A stretch of DNA of 64,000 bases from Treponema sp. (GTDB taxonomy: Bacteria; Spirochaetota; Spirochaetia; Treponematales; Treponemataceae): contig JAKSTN010000006.1 of the NCBI GenBank assembly GCA_024402535.1, positions 1 to 64,000 of the forward strand, given 5' to 3'. The translations under genes were made by a program, and so were the position numbers. A model generated the notes under the pieces. That model ran no database searches. It had not been told where the DNA came from and was given only the letters and a program-made list of their open reading frames with translations. Positions 1 to 8,943 of this stretch are shown in pieces. Position 1 is the first letter of the stretch, and each line of letters opens with the position of its first letter.

Positions 1-2
1 AA

Positions 3-200
3 AACCTTATTATTCGTAATTCCATTCCTGCTGTTATTGATATGAATGACAAAAAAAAGATTGATCAAAGAAATATGGTTTTGCACGAATTTGATGCAGC
101 AAAAGATACATTTATAAATGAACTCTCAAATACTCACTCAGAGTTGTACTTATATATAAATGACAAAAATATATCCAAAACAATTTTAATGAATTTGTAA
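3..200 (+). CDS. 3' end of an unidentified protein, truncated by the window edge
   Basis: An open frame runs in from the left edge and ends at TAA 198-200, giving the last 65 residues of a protein. The visible part is charged and soluble-looking, contains NLIIRNSIPAVIDMND near its start and ends SKTILMNL. I see no signal peptide, membrane segment or recognised motif, and I cannot name the family. It converges on the large lipoprotein gene whose stop lies at 453. Confidence 0.55.
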   Translation, partial: NLIIRNSIPAVIDMNDKKKIDQRNMVLHEFDAAKDTFINELSNTHSELYLYINDKNISKTILMNL

Positions 201-367
201 CCCTTGATGGGAGATATCAGAATTAGAAAGCTGGCACAGATTTTTTAGGTCTCGTTATACTCTTAAGCCGTTTTATTCTATACAGCGGTCGGTTTTGGTT
301 ACTCTGTCGATCGAAGTTTTCTGGTGTTACTAGATTCTTCACTGTTCAACTGAACCTTCCGCAGACT

Positions 368-389
368 CTCTGATTCTGTCAAATCAGAG
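368..389. terminator. Possible hairpin between two convergent genes
   Basis: CTCTGATT (368-375) and AATCAGAG (382-389) form an 8-bp perfect stem with a 6-nt loop, between the 3' ends of two convergent genes. There is no long T-run on either side, so a terminator role is only suggested. I see nothing else in 201-452. Confidence 0.3.
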
Positions 390-452
390 TACCACTTTTC
401 CCCAAGACATTTATATCATAGCATCTGTCGAAACCACCGTTAATAAATGGTG

Positions 453-2924
453 TTATTCGACAAGCTCCCAGTTAATAAGCGTAGAGGTATATTCATTCCT
501 CATTTTAGCTCCTTTTGAAGAATATTTAATATGTATCATATCTACATAGCCAGACGGTTTACAATTATCAAACATACCATAACAATCAGCTTTTGTCGTA
601 TCAAAATTACTTAAATCCAGAATTTCAAGATTCGAACAGCCTGCAAACATCCAACACATATTAGTAACATTTGACGTATTAAAATTACTTAAATCATGTT
701 CATAAAAATAAAACCCTCTACAACCACAGAACATACCTTCCATATTGCTAACATTTGACGTATCAAAATTGCTTAAATATATAATTCCAATCCCCATACA
801 AGACTCGAACATATAGCTCATATCAGTGACATTTGACGTATCAAAATTGCTTAAGTCTAAAGCCCCCCAAAGCCTTATACAACAAGAGAACATACCTCTC
901 ATATCAGTGACATTTGACGTATCAAAATTGTCTACATTTAGCTCTTCAAGATCATAGCAATTATAAAACATCCAACTCATATCAGTAACATTTGACGTAT
1001 CAAGCCCGCACAAATCCGCATTAGTCAAAGTAGAAGGAAAATGACTTTCTTTTGAAAATTCACCTGAAATTTTAACACCATAAACATTTACAGTTTTACT
1101 ATCGTCTGATTTTGTGATTCCAGGTTTTGTAGGGTCAGCTGTTATTATTTTTACGGAAGTTCCGATTTCAGCCAAAAATTCTTGAACGGAAAATTCTTTT
1201 AATTTACCACAATCACAAACAAAGTTTTCATTGTAATGGTGTTCATGTGTCATAGTACCAGGCAATTCAACTGGAAACTCATAATTACATACTGTACACC
1301 AACGCCTTCCTATTGCGTTCTCACTCTCCGTGGCTTCTTGAATCACTTCTGTAGCAAATTCATGCATTAACAAGTCTTTTTTTTCAGAGTGACCACAAAC
1401 TGTTCCATGCCAATGCTGGTTTTCATCATAAGACCATTCATCTGAATAAGAATGACCGGTCGGTGGTATTGTCCTTTTTTCTGTTTCTCCACAAACACAC
1501 ACATACTCTTCCAGCCCTGAAACAAGACATTCCGCAGGTTTTAAAACTTTATTAAATGTATAAAAATGGATTCCAAATCCATTAATCTGATCAGTATGTT
1601 CACAAGTAGCTGCATGCCAGTGAAAATCATCGTTACGGCTCCATTCATCTGAATAAGTATGAACATGTTCATCTTTATTTTCAGCATTTCCTTTCGCCAA
1701 AAGCGTCCACTTTTCACCATCATAAATATAAGAACAACCATCTGTTGTATTAAAGAAAGCGTTCAGCTTTTCAGGACTTTCAATTTTCTCTTCAGAATCA
1801 AATGAGCCCAACCACTTTATCGAAGTTCCGTCATTTCCGTTTGTGCTGGTTCCGTTTTCGCCTTTATCTCCTTTGGCAGCAAGCAGCGACCACTTGGTTC
1901 CATCATAAATATAAGAACAACCATCTGTTGTATTAAAGAATGCGTTCAGTTTTTCAGGATTTTCAATCTCTTCTGTTGAGGCAAAAGAACCGAGCCACTT
2001 TATTGACATACCATCATTTCCGTTTGTGCTGGTTCCGGTTTCACCCTTATCCCCTTTAGTGGTAAGCAGTGTCCACTTTTCACCATCGTAAATATAAGAG
2101 CAGCCGTCTGTTGTATTAAAAAATGCATTTAACGCTTTTGGATCTTTTATTTCATCAGCTGAAGCATAGGTTCCGAGCCAGACAATGGAAGTTCCTTCCT
2201 TTCCGGTGTCCCCTTTATCTCCCTTATCACCTTTTTCTGGTACGGATATTATTTCTGATTTTTCAAAATTGATTGAGCCAACAGATTCTGTTTCAAATCC
2301 CTTTACTTCCACCCCTTTCTTCCAGAAATAGGTATAAGTTCCATACATGATAATAATTTCATAGTCTATTCCGGCAGGAATTCCTGAAATTATAAATTCT
2401 CCAGAGCTCCCTGTTGTGGCAAGATAACTTGTTCCCGCAATACTGACAATAAATCCTGCATTGTTTGATTCTGAATCATCAAGAGTAATCTTTCCTCTGA
2501 TTGAGCCAACTGGTGTCAGTTTAAGGTCTTCTGCAGTAATGGCTCCTCCACCAGATACTACCACATTTGTAGTAACAGCTTCTTCAAGACTACTGTCTGA
2601 TTTTGCATAGATTGTATAAGTTCCGTCTTCAAGATTTTCAAATTTATAAGAACCGTCTTTTGTAGTAAATCCGTAGGAAACGATAGATCTAGCAGTTCGG
2701 CTATCCTTAAGACCTTCTTCATTTAAAACTTTTAAGGATCTGAGTCCGTCTGTACGGTCAATTACTACTGTAATTCCTGAACTGTCTTCTATATTATCAT
2801 AGATAACTCGTCCGGAAATTGAGCCCAGAGCTTTTTCTGGGATTTCTTCAGGCGGATTAATTCCTGTTTTACAGCCAAATAAAAAAATAGATAATGCGAA
2901 GAGCAGACAAAAACTTTTTTTCAT
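453..2924 (-). CDS. Large mosaic surface lipoprotein with collagen-like, HWH and DUF285/BspA leucine-rich repeats
   Basis: The protein has 823 residues and starts with a lipoprotein signal whose lipobox is LFGC (Cys18), so it is probably anchored on the cell surface. Segments in order: two carboxypeptidase-regulatory or Ig-like beta domains (about 34-230), a short collagen-like GDKGDKGDTGKEG run (231-245), three near-identical repeats of about 58 residues (246-411) each with WLG, LNAFFNTTDGCSYIYDG and a GDKGE linker, HWH modules with YSDEWS (about 422-445 and 491-515), then repeated SNFDTSNVTDM units (about 640-800) of the DUF285/BspA LRR type. The start is preceded by AAGGAACG. Proteins with these repeats are commonly adhesins in treponemes and Bacteroidetes. 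The ligand is unknown. Confidence 0.85.
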   Translation of the reverse strand: MKKSFCLLFALSIFLFGCKTGINPPEEIPEKALGSISGRVIYDNIEDSSGITVVIDRTDGLRSLKVLNEEGLKDSRTARSIVSYGFTTKDGSYKFENLEDGTYTIYAKSDSSLEEAVTTNVVVSGGGAITAEDLKLTPVGSIRGKITLDDSESNNAGFIVSIAGTSYLATTGSSGEFIISGIPAGIDYEIIIMYGTYTYFWKKGVEVKGFETESVGSINFEKSEIISVPEKGDKGDKGDTGKEGTSIVWLGTYASADEIKDPKALNAFFNTTDGCSYIYDGEKWTLLTTKGDKGETGTSTNGNDGMSIKWLGSFASTEEIENPEKLNAFFNTTDGCSYIYDGTKWSLLAAKGDKGENGTSTNGNDGTSIKWLGSFDSEEKIESPEKLNAFFNTTDGCSYIYDGEKWTLLAKGNAENKDEHVHTYSDEWSRNDDFHWHAATCEHTDQINGFGIHFYTFNKVLKPAECLVSGLEEYVCVCGETEKRTIPPTGHSYSDEWSYDENQHWHGTVCGHSEKKDLLMHEFATEVIQEATESENAIGRRWCTVCNYEFPVELPGTMTHEHHYNENFVCDCGKLKEFSVQEFLAEIGTSVKIITADPTKPGITKSDDSKTVNVYGVKISGEFSKESHFPSTLTNADLCGLDTSNVTDMSWMFYNCYDLEELNVDNFDTSNVTDMRGMFSCCIRLWGALDLSNFDTSNVTDMSYMFESCMGIGIIYLSNFDTSNVSNMEGMFCGCRGFYFYEHDLSNFNTSNVTNMCWMFAGCSNLEILDLSNFDTTKADCYGMFDNCKPSGYVDMIHIKYSSKGAKMRNEYTSTLINWELVE

Positions 2925-3077
2925 ATTCTCGTTCCTTAAACTTTATTTATGACTATTTTACAGGCGATTAGAGCAGAAAACAATATGAGTAATTTAGCTA
3001 TACCTTCAGAAGTTTCCTTTTTTTTATCTGAATACAATTATTGTTGTCCTAATTTATATATGATATATAATTAAATT

Positions 3078-5447
3078 ATGTTCGATTTTAAAAATGTTTT
3101 AAAAATAAAAATAAAGTTATTTTTTCTTGCTTTTTTTACAGCAGTTGTTTTCACTTTTGGATCATGTTCTGATAAGGTTAAAGAAATGGATTATGACACT
3201 TCAGACAGTGAACTAACAGAAGAAATCGAGAAACTTCGCGATGAATTAACAACAAAAGATAATTCCAATGCGGCTGAAAAAGAAAAACTTGAGCAAGAAA
3301 TTGAAGAACTTAAGAAAATCATAGAAGAATTATCAAATTCTGTAACAGAGCAGCCTCTGATTGGGATTCAGGGTATTGAAGCTTTATTATCTGATGCAGA
3401 CACTACTGAAAACACATATTTAAAACTTGATAATTCAATAACTAATACAGACCTTACAAAAGTTGCAGAAGTTCTTAAAGAGAATCCCCAGATACCAGTA
3501 ATCCTGGATTTTAGCAAATCTGTTCAGCTTACAACAATTAACAATGAAGCCTTTAAAGACTGCATAAATATTACTTCAGTAATATTTCCGGAGACAATAA
3601 CATCAATAAAAAGGAATTCTTTTGCAGGCTGTATTAATCTTGTGACTGTAACAATTCCAAGATACACAGAAACAGTTGAACCAGCTGCTTTTAAAGATTG
3701 TTCCGGCTTGAAAGAAATAATCGTTAAAAATTCAGAGACTTATATTTCTCCTTTTGCCTTACAGGGCTGTACAGATATTGTAAAAATCGAAGGAAACAGT
3801 GCTCTTATCAAAACTGTAGATTCAATTATTAACCACAAATTTGATGCAGTGTTAGTAAAAGGCGAAGACTCACTTCAAGAAAAATATTTTAACAGTCTTA
3901 AAAATTTGGATAAATTGACAGTTAATTTCGGTCCAAAAAGAATTAATGAAAACTGTTTTAAAAACAGTAGAATTTCACAAATTAATATTCCAGCAAGTAT
4001 AACTGAAATAAGAAAGAACGCTTTCGAAAATTGCAAGAATATTACGAATATTGAAATTCCTGAAAGTGTTATTCTTATTGAGGATAGCGCGTTCTACGGC
4101 TGTTCTGGTATTATATCGTTAATTGTAGAAAAATTTATTGAGACTCATATCCTTGCGGATTTTTTTAATGTTGAGAATATTACTTCTATCGTAGTAAGCG
4201 ATACTGTATCTTCAATTTACGAAAACGCATTCTCAGGTTGTTCGAATCTAACTTCATTAATTTTACCTAATTCTATTACATCAATCGGAAAAAATGCATT
4301 CTCAGGTTGCTCGAGTCTAACTTCATTAACTTTACCTAATTCTGTTACATTAATTGAGGAAAATGCATTCTCAGATTGTTCAAGCCTTAGGTCAATTAAT
4401 ATTCCAGATTTTGTAACTAAAATTAGTGATAGTATGTTCTCTTCCTGTGCAAATCTTGAATCTATTAATATTCCTAGAAATATTGCCTCTATTGGAAATA
4501 AGGCCTTCAAAGATTGTAAGAAATTATCATCAATCGAAATTCCTAATTCAGTTATTTCTATCGGCAATAGTGCTTTTAAAGGTTGTGAAAGCCTTACTTC
4601 TGTAGTTATTCCAAACTCTATTACCTTTATAAGTTCTTCCATGTTTGATTCTTGTAAGCTTCTTAAATCAATATCACTTCCTGATACAATTACTTCTATA
4701 GGAGAAAATGCATTTGCTCGGTGTCCTAACCTAATATCAATAATTATTCCAGAATCTGTAACATCTATTGGAGCCGAAGCTTTTTACTGCTGTCATAAAC
4801 TAAGTTCGATAACAATTCCTGATTCAGTTACTTTTATAGGAAATGAGGCATTTATTAATTGTCATGCCCTTACCACTTTAAAAATTGGCAAAATAATTGA
4901 GACTGCACCTATTTATCTATTATTTTCTGGAGTTCAAATTCTTGGTGACCGTACAATTTATAACCGTGGTCCACAAGGAACTTTAGAGTCAATCATACTA
5001 AGTGATTCGGTTTCTACTATCCCAAGCGGAACATTTTGGGGGTGTTCCAACCTAAAATCTATAGAAATCCCTGAAACAGTCACCTTTATTGGTTATCATG
5101 CATTTCTGGGGTGTATTAGTCTTGAATCAGTTGTAATTCCGAAGTCAGTAACCTGTTTCCATTATTTGGCCTTTGAGGCTTGTAGTTCTGCTTCAATAGT
5201 TTTCGAAAATGATACAGAACAATGGTATAAAATCGAGGCTCCTGGTCCTGATTATTTTTATACAACAATAAGACCAGAATACCCAGAAGGTAAAGTAATT
5301 TCACTAAACAGTTTAATAGAAATGGTTAAGGAATTTAACATAACAACGGAGTCCATGAGTTCCTACTCTGTTGACGACATCGATTATGACTTAAATTGGG
5401 AAGATGAAGAGGATGATAACGAAGCCCCCGGTGAATTAATTTGGTAG
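3078..5447 (+). CDS. BspA-type LRR_5 surface lipoprotein with N-terminal coiled coil
   Basis: The protein has 789 residues, with a long hydrophobic signal ending in lipobox FGSC (Cys30). Residues about 42-92 are rich in heptad-spaced E, K and L and should form a coiled coil or stalk. From about 130 to 755 there are repeated 23-residue LRR_5 units of the form IPxSVTxIGxxAFxGCxxLTS. The tail is strongly acidic. It diverges from the other giant lipoprotein across 2925-3077, so the two probably share a regulatory region. No clear Shine-Dalgarno precedes the ATG, and the upstream DNA is almost pure A and T. The role is probably adhesion, inferred from the family. Confidence 0.85.
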   Translation: MFDFKNVLKIKIKLFFLAFFTAVVFTFGSCSDKVKEMDYDTSDSELTEEIEKLRDELTTKDNSNAAEKEKLEQEIEELKKIIEELSNSVTEQPLIGIQGIEALLSDADTTENTYLKLDNSITNTDLTKVAEVLKENPQIPVILDFSKSVQLTTINNEAFKDCINITSVIFPETITSIKRNSFAGCINLVTVTIPRYTETVEPAAFKDCSGLKEIIVKNSETYISPFALQGCTDIVKIEGNSALIKTVDSIINHKFDAVLVKGEDSLQEKYFNSLKNLDKLTVNFGPKRINENCFKNSRISQINIPASITEIRKNAFENCKNITNIEIPESVILIEDSAFYGCSGIISLIVEKFIETHILADFFNVENITSIVVSDTVSSIYENAFSGCSNLTSLILPNSITSIGKNAFSGCSSLTSLTLPNSVTLIEENAFSDCSSLRSINIPDFVTKISDSMFSSCANLESINIPRNIASIGNKAFKDCKKLSSIEIPNSVISIGNSAFKGCESLTSVVIPNSITFISSSMFDSCKLLKSISLPDTITSIGENAFARCPNLISIIIPESVTSIGAEAFYCCHKLSSITIPDSVTFIGNEAFINCHALTTLKIGKIIETAPIYLLFSGVQILGDRTIYNRGPQGTLESIILSDSVSTIPSGTFWGCSNLKSIEIPETVTFIGYHAFLGCISLESVVIPKSVTCFHYLAFEACSSASIVFENDTEQWYKIEAPGPDYFYTTIRPEYPEGKVISLNSLIEMVKEFNITTESMSSYSVDDIDYDLNWEDEEDDNEAPGELIW

Positions 5448-5510
5448 ATATTTGTATTCTTTTCTATACAGCCTTATAACTTTTCTAACTTATTTCCCCT
5501 ACACTGCTTT

Positions 5511-6134
5511 TTACACGTTATGAGCATGGTATCTAACTTTACCGATGACACGAAAATCCTCATTTTCGTTTTTTTCAATCATTGGTTTGTAAAACTGGTT
5601 GTCTGAGATGATTTCGACGCCTTCGGCGATTAAATGCAGTCTTTTAACGTAGCCGGAACCTTTGTATAAAATGGCGTAGATTCCGTCAGTTCCGTCGTAG
5701 CCGTCATTATCAAAAACGATGATATCTTTGTCGGCGATTGTAGGAACCATGGAATCCCCGGTAACAAAAGCTGCAGTCAGGCGGCCTTCATACTGGCGTA
5801 AAGAGTTTGGAACGATGATGTGATCCACAACATCAGCATAGTCAGGAACAAAGTTGCCTTTTCCGGCTGAAAACCGCAGGTCTACAACAGGAATTGTCAG
5901 TAAATCGGGAGTTTTTGCCTGTTTTTTTTCTGGAAAAGTTTCGAATTCTTCCCAGGTCATATCAAAGGCCTTAACTATGGCCATAGTGTCGGAAAAAGAA
6001 GGAAAATGCTTGTTATGAATTTGATTTCTGATAGACTGAACCGCCATTCCAGTTTTTTCTGAAAGCCAGTCCTGTTTGACTCCCCTGTCATTCATTAAAA
6101 TTTTTACTTTATCCCAGAATTCCACCGCTTCCAT
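5511..6134 (-). CDS. CI/LexA-type repressor (HTH plus S24 self-cleaving domain)
   Basis: The protein has 207 residues. An XRE-like helix-turn-helix lies near residues 17-42 (VKQDWLSEKTGMAVQSIRNQ). The C-terminal half is an S24/LexA peptidase-like domain with GDSM (nucleophile Ser128) and a general-base lysine in YVKRL (Lys164). Phage and plasmid repressors of this family bind palindromic operators and inactivate themselves during DNA damage. The gene is divergent from the 464-residue gene at 6285, with two palindromes and a -10 box between them, which fits a repressor controlling both itself and that gene. GGGTGA precedes the ATG. The usual Ala-Gly cleavage site is not obvious, so self-cleavage is unproven. 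Confidence 0.85.
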   Translation of the reverse strand: MEAVEFWDKVKILMNDRGVKQDWLSEKTGMAVQSIRNQIHNKHFPSFSDTMAIVKAFDMTWEEFETFPEKKQAKTPDLLTIPVVDLRFSAGKGNFVPDYADVVDHIIVPNSLRQYEGRLTAAFVTGDSMVPTIADKDIIVFDNDGYDGTDGIYAILYKGSGYVKRLHLIAEGVEIISDNQFYKPMIEKNENEDFRVIGKVRYHAHNV

Positions 6135-6153
6135 AAAATCACCCGTTCGATAG

Positions 6154-6202
6154 CATTTAAATTTAAGTATATTAATGAGTAGATTATACCTAAATTTAAA
6201 TG
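6154..6202. promoter_or_regulatory. Long inverted-repeat operator candidate
   Basis: CATTTAAATTTAAGTA (6154-6169) and TACCTAAATTTAAATG (6187-6202) are inverted repeats matching at 15 of 16 positions, separated by 17 bp. They lie just upstream of the repressor gene start, so they are a likely operator for autoregulation. Confidence 0.6.
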
Positions 6203-6220
6203 AAAAATCTATGTTTTTAC

Positions 6221-6254
6221 TGTATCATTCGTTGATACATTGACCGCATATAAT
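6221..6254 (+). promoter_or_regulatory. Second palindrome overlapping the promoter of the 464-residue gene
   Basis: TGTATCA (6221-6227) and TGATACA (6233-6239) are perfect 7-bp arms around a 5-bp spacer. A consensus -10 box TATAAT lies at 6249-6254, so the palindrome covers the expected -35 position. A repressor bound here would block transcription to the right. The upstream TTG at 6240 would lie before the transcription start, which argues for the ATG at 6285. Confidence 0.5.
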
Positions 6255-6284
6255 GATCATAAACTGATTAACATGGAGGTTTTT

Positions 6285-7679
6285 ATGGATATATTGTCTG
6301 AAACACCTTTCAAGATTCTGCATCAGGGTTTTACAGATACTATTGTTGAATATAAGAACATTGAGACTGATCTTCCCCAAAATGAACAGGATTCGAATGA
6401 ATTTTCAAGTGCGGAATCCTATAATCAGGAACGTCGGTCAAAACACTCGGAAATCCCATCTTATAAATTAGAAAATCTTTCTGACCTTTATAAAACCAGA
6501 GAATTCAAGGAATATAAAATAGAACAGATTATCCAGGTCACAGAGTATCTTTTGAAGGTCTTAAAGCTGATTTTCTCTATTGATAAGCAGATTTTTAAGG
6601 TAGAAAAGAAAATTGACGGGGTTATTTCTGAAAAAAAATTCCCGACTGGCCTGGAAAAAGAAATTTACAGGTCCAGATTGATTATCGAAGATCTTTTGGA
6701 CCTGCTTTCGGATCTTAAAGTTTCAATTATCGACCTTGAAACGGATCCGTATAGTGTGAGAATTGATGATTCTGTAAAGGAAATTTGGGATTCTCTCCTT
6801 CTTTCTCTGACCATCTGCTATGTACCGGACGAACTTGCGTCCAAAGTAGATATTCTGTTTCCTGGGATTGCCCTGAAGAAATTCAGCAATTTGTATGACA
6901 AAAAAGCCGTTTTACACCATTTTTTCGAGTTAAAAGACCGGTTATTCAGGATTATCAACTTGTTTATTAAGAATCTTTCAGATCAGTTCTCGTTTTATGT
7001 GACTTCAGACCAGTTTTTGAATAATCCTGCTGGACGTACTATTTTTGTCATACCAATGAGTATGTATATTCTGTTTGATTTTAGTCAGAGTGGCTTGAAT
7101 AGTGCTGAAGTTTTAAAAAAAGACTCAAAAAGTCTGTATTCCATAGATGTAAAACAGATGAAGTTCTTCAGGAATGTGGAATGTTATCTAAAGGATCTTT
7201 TAGAGGAAGCCTGTTGTATGAAGCAGAGAATTCTGAATGAGAAAGAGTTCTTTAATATCAGAATGCTTCTGGATTGTTATGAGAAAAAAATTCCGAATAT
7301 TCGTATCAAGCCTTTGGAACAATATTTTTCCGATCCGGTTGTTTTTGAAAAAATGACCGATATGGTTCAGAAAGTGAAGCAACCAATGGTTTCTGCCATG
7401 ACAAAAGGTGGAAACCCTTGGGATATTATGAATCCAGTTACAGAATCAAAGGATATAGATAACAGCACGATTTATTTTCTTTTGAAACTGCATGAAATGC
7501 GGTTTGGGGATTCTGTGAAATTGCCCCAGTCTCAGCTTCGGGATCTGCTGAATTTGTGTTCTTATTCAGCCAGGTCTTCCTGCGCCTGTATGAATGAACA
7601 TGTTAGCCGTTACAGAAAAGGAAAATATCGGGTTTCCGCTTCTTTTGAAGCTTTGTTCCAGCCAATTTTAATGGGATAA
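6285..7679 (+). CDS. Unidentified 464-residue helical protein next to a repressor
   Basis: I chose the ATG at 6285 because GGAGG (6275-6279) sits 5 nt before it and because a TATAAT box lies downstream of the alternative TTG. The protein is predicted soluble, leucine- and lysine-rich and mostly helical, with likely coiled-coil stretches in the first half. The last 60 residues hold a small cysteine cluster (LCSYSARSSCAC) and a basic tail. No catalytic motif or known domain is recognised. Its position under the control of the S24-type repressor suggests a stress- or induction-responsive accessory gene. Confidence 0.7.
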   Translation: MDILSETPFKILHQGFTDTIVEYKNIETDLPQNEQDSNEFSSAESYNQERRSKHSEIPSYKLENLSDLYKTREFKEYKIEQIIQVTEYLLKVLKLIFSIDKQIFKVEKKIDGVISEKKFPTGLEKEIYRSRLIIEDLLDLLSDLKVSIIDLETDPYSVRIDDSVKEIWDSLLLSLTICYVPDELASKVDILFPGIALKKFSNLYDKKAVLHHFFELKDRLFRIINLFIKNLSDQFSFYVTSDQFLNNPAGRTIFVIPMSMYILFDFSQSGLNSAEVLKKDSKSLYSIDVKQMKFFRNVECYLKDLLEEACCMKQRILNEKEFFNIRMLLDCYEKKIPNIRIKPLEQYFSDPVVFEKMTDMVQKVKQPMVSAMTKGGNPWDIMNPVTESKDIDNSTIYFLLKLHEMRFGDSVKLPQSQLRDLLNLCSYSARSSCACMNEHVSRYRKGKYRVSASFEALFQPILMG

Positions 7680-7680
7680 A

Positions 7681-7714
7681 AAAAATTACCCCTTCACCAC
7701 TATATGAGTGACCC
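7681..7714. repeat. Copy 1 of an upstream motif shared by the cysteine-knuckle genes
   Basis: The 22 bases at 7693-7714 match those at 10933-10954 at 21 of 22 positions. Both copies precede a gene encoding a C-x8-C-x3/4-C-x2-C protein. The motif is an imperfect inverted repeat (TTCAC and GAGTGACCC ends) and could be an operator or, here, also a terminator of the preceding gene because T-rich DNA follows. Confidence 0.5.
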
Positions 7715-7756
7715 TTTTCAGTATATTTTTTTTATCAACTTAATATGGGAGAAGAA

Positions 7757-8314
7757 ATGGATATAGCTGAATTGGAAAGACTCCAGTTTGATACTGCATT
7801 ATGTAAGATGTTTGCTCAACGGAATCTTTGTTTGAAGGATTGCAATCTCTGTAAATTAAATCCAAGTGCAAAACTTGTGAAGCTGCCGGGAAGTATAAGA
7901 AAGGCTTTACTTGCAACTATTGATTCTGAGGTAGAAAACATTGTTACCCGCCTTTCCGAAAAATATCATATGGAGGAAGCTGTTCAAGGGAAACTGGAAG
8001 TAATCAAATTTCCTGAACTGGGTAATCTTTCAGATAGTGGCATTAAACATAATAAAGAAGAAATGCCTGGAATAAACAGTATTATTATTTCAAATTACAT
8101 GACTGATCCTCTGAATGTATATGTTTCCCAAGGAGAAGGCATTAAGACTTTGATAGTACCAGGTATGTCAGGTTTTAAAATTGAAATAAAATCAGCGGAA
8201 CCGTTTGAATATCTTTTAGGAAATCCAGAGACTTTATATAAAACAATAAATCATGTGTTTCGTGGTATATGGCAGCTGGAAGTATTTGGTATCTTACCGA
8301 AAAGTAAAGCGTAA
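7757..8314 (+). CDS. Small protein with N-terminal C-x8-C-x3-C-x2-C knuckle (paralogue 1)
   Basis: The ATG at 7757 is preferred over 7745 because GGGAGAAG lies 5 nt before it; the product has 185 residues. The N-terminus has the cysteine pattern C16-x8-C25-x3-C29-x2-C32 (CLKDCNLC), probably binding zinc or a metal cluster. A second conserved region (about 110-150, PLNVYVSQGEG) is shared with the next gene, whose equivalent is PLNFYLSQGDG. The two are tandem paralogues. No family name is recognised. The C-terminal half looks like a small beta-sandwich. They are probably co-transcribed. Confidence 0.7.
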   Translation: MDIAELERLQFDTALCKMFAQRNLCLKDCNLCKLNPSAKLVKLPGSIRKALLATIDSEVENIVTRLSEKYHMEEAVQGKLEVIKFPELGNLSDSGIKHNKEEMPGINSIIISNYMTDPLNVYVSQGEGIKTLIVPGMSGFKIEIKSAEPFEYLLGNPETLYKTINHVFRGIWQLEVFGILPKSKA

Positions 8315-8361
8315 GGTGTGTTTAGAATCGTTAACAGTAATAACGAAAGGATGGTGAAGAA

Positions 8362-8943
8362 ATGACAGAATCAGAAAAAGACTCAGAGCTTGCGTTGACC
8401 TTCTTAAAACAGGCTTCTTGTAAATTTGGAGCAGAACATAATTTCTGCTGGAAAGATTGTTCGAATTGTGGTTTTAATGTTTTTGAAAAAGTGAAAAATA
8501 TATCTCAGGAAGAAAGAAATTTTCATGAGCCTATTGCTCAAAAAGTATTTGAAGAATCAGAAACTTATACACTACTTCATGAAATATCCGATGATGTTCA
8601 GGGAAATATTCCACTTAAAGATTATTCCAGTTTTGATTCGCTTGAAGAAACTGGGGAATCAAACTTTTATAAAATCGAAAAAGGATTTTCTAGAATTCAG
8701 GTGGTGAATATGATGAAGGTTCCTTTGAATTTTTATTTGTCCCAGGGAGACGGAATTTTAGCCCGCCAGATTTCCCCTTTCAGTGGTGAATTTTTGGATA
8801 TAAATTCAGAAAGAGACTTTGAATGTATTTATGGTTCTTCACAATTTAAGTATTTTGTGAAGATTTTGACTAAGGCATCTACCTGGCGCTTGGTAGTCTT
8901 TAAAGTGGAAAAGTTTAATAAATATCATTTAGGTCTTGAATAA
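8362..8943 (+). CDS. Small cysteine-knuckle protein (paralogue 2)
   Basis: The protein has 193 residues and is a paralogue of the preceding gene. It has C20-x8-C-x3-C-x2-C (FCWKDCSNC) at the N-terminus and PLNFYLSQGDG about 130 residues in. AAAGGATGG lies upstream of the ATG. The last 29 bp overlap the 3' end of the convergent WYL gene, so the two transcripts would be antisense to each other at their ends. The function is unknown; a metal-binding regulator or membrane-associated sensor are guesses. Confidence 0.7.
   Translation: MTESEKDSELALTFLKQASCKFGAEHNFCWKDCSNCGFNVFEKVKNISQEERNFHEPIAQKVFEESETYTLLHEISDDVQGNIPLKDYSSFDSLEETGESNFYKIEKGFSRIQVVNMMKVPLNFYLSQGDGILARQISPFSGEFLDINSERDFECIYGSSQFKYFVKILTKASTWRLVVFKVEKFNKYHLGLE

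Noticed and set aside
1541..1741. A 66-codon minus-strand frame inside the mosaic lipoprotein
   Set aside because: It lies out of frame within a repeat-rich gene with a clear signal peptide and has no ribosome-binding site.
4217..4642. A 141-codon minus-strand frame opposite the LRR_5 lipoprotein
   Set aside because: Its apparent repeats are the reverse reading of the LRR units; it is a shadow.
6240..6284. TTG start at 6240 for the 464-residue protein
   Set aside because: It lies upstream of a TATAAT box and inside the operator region; the ATG at 6285 has GGAGG at ideal distance.
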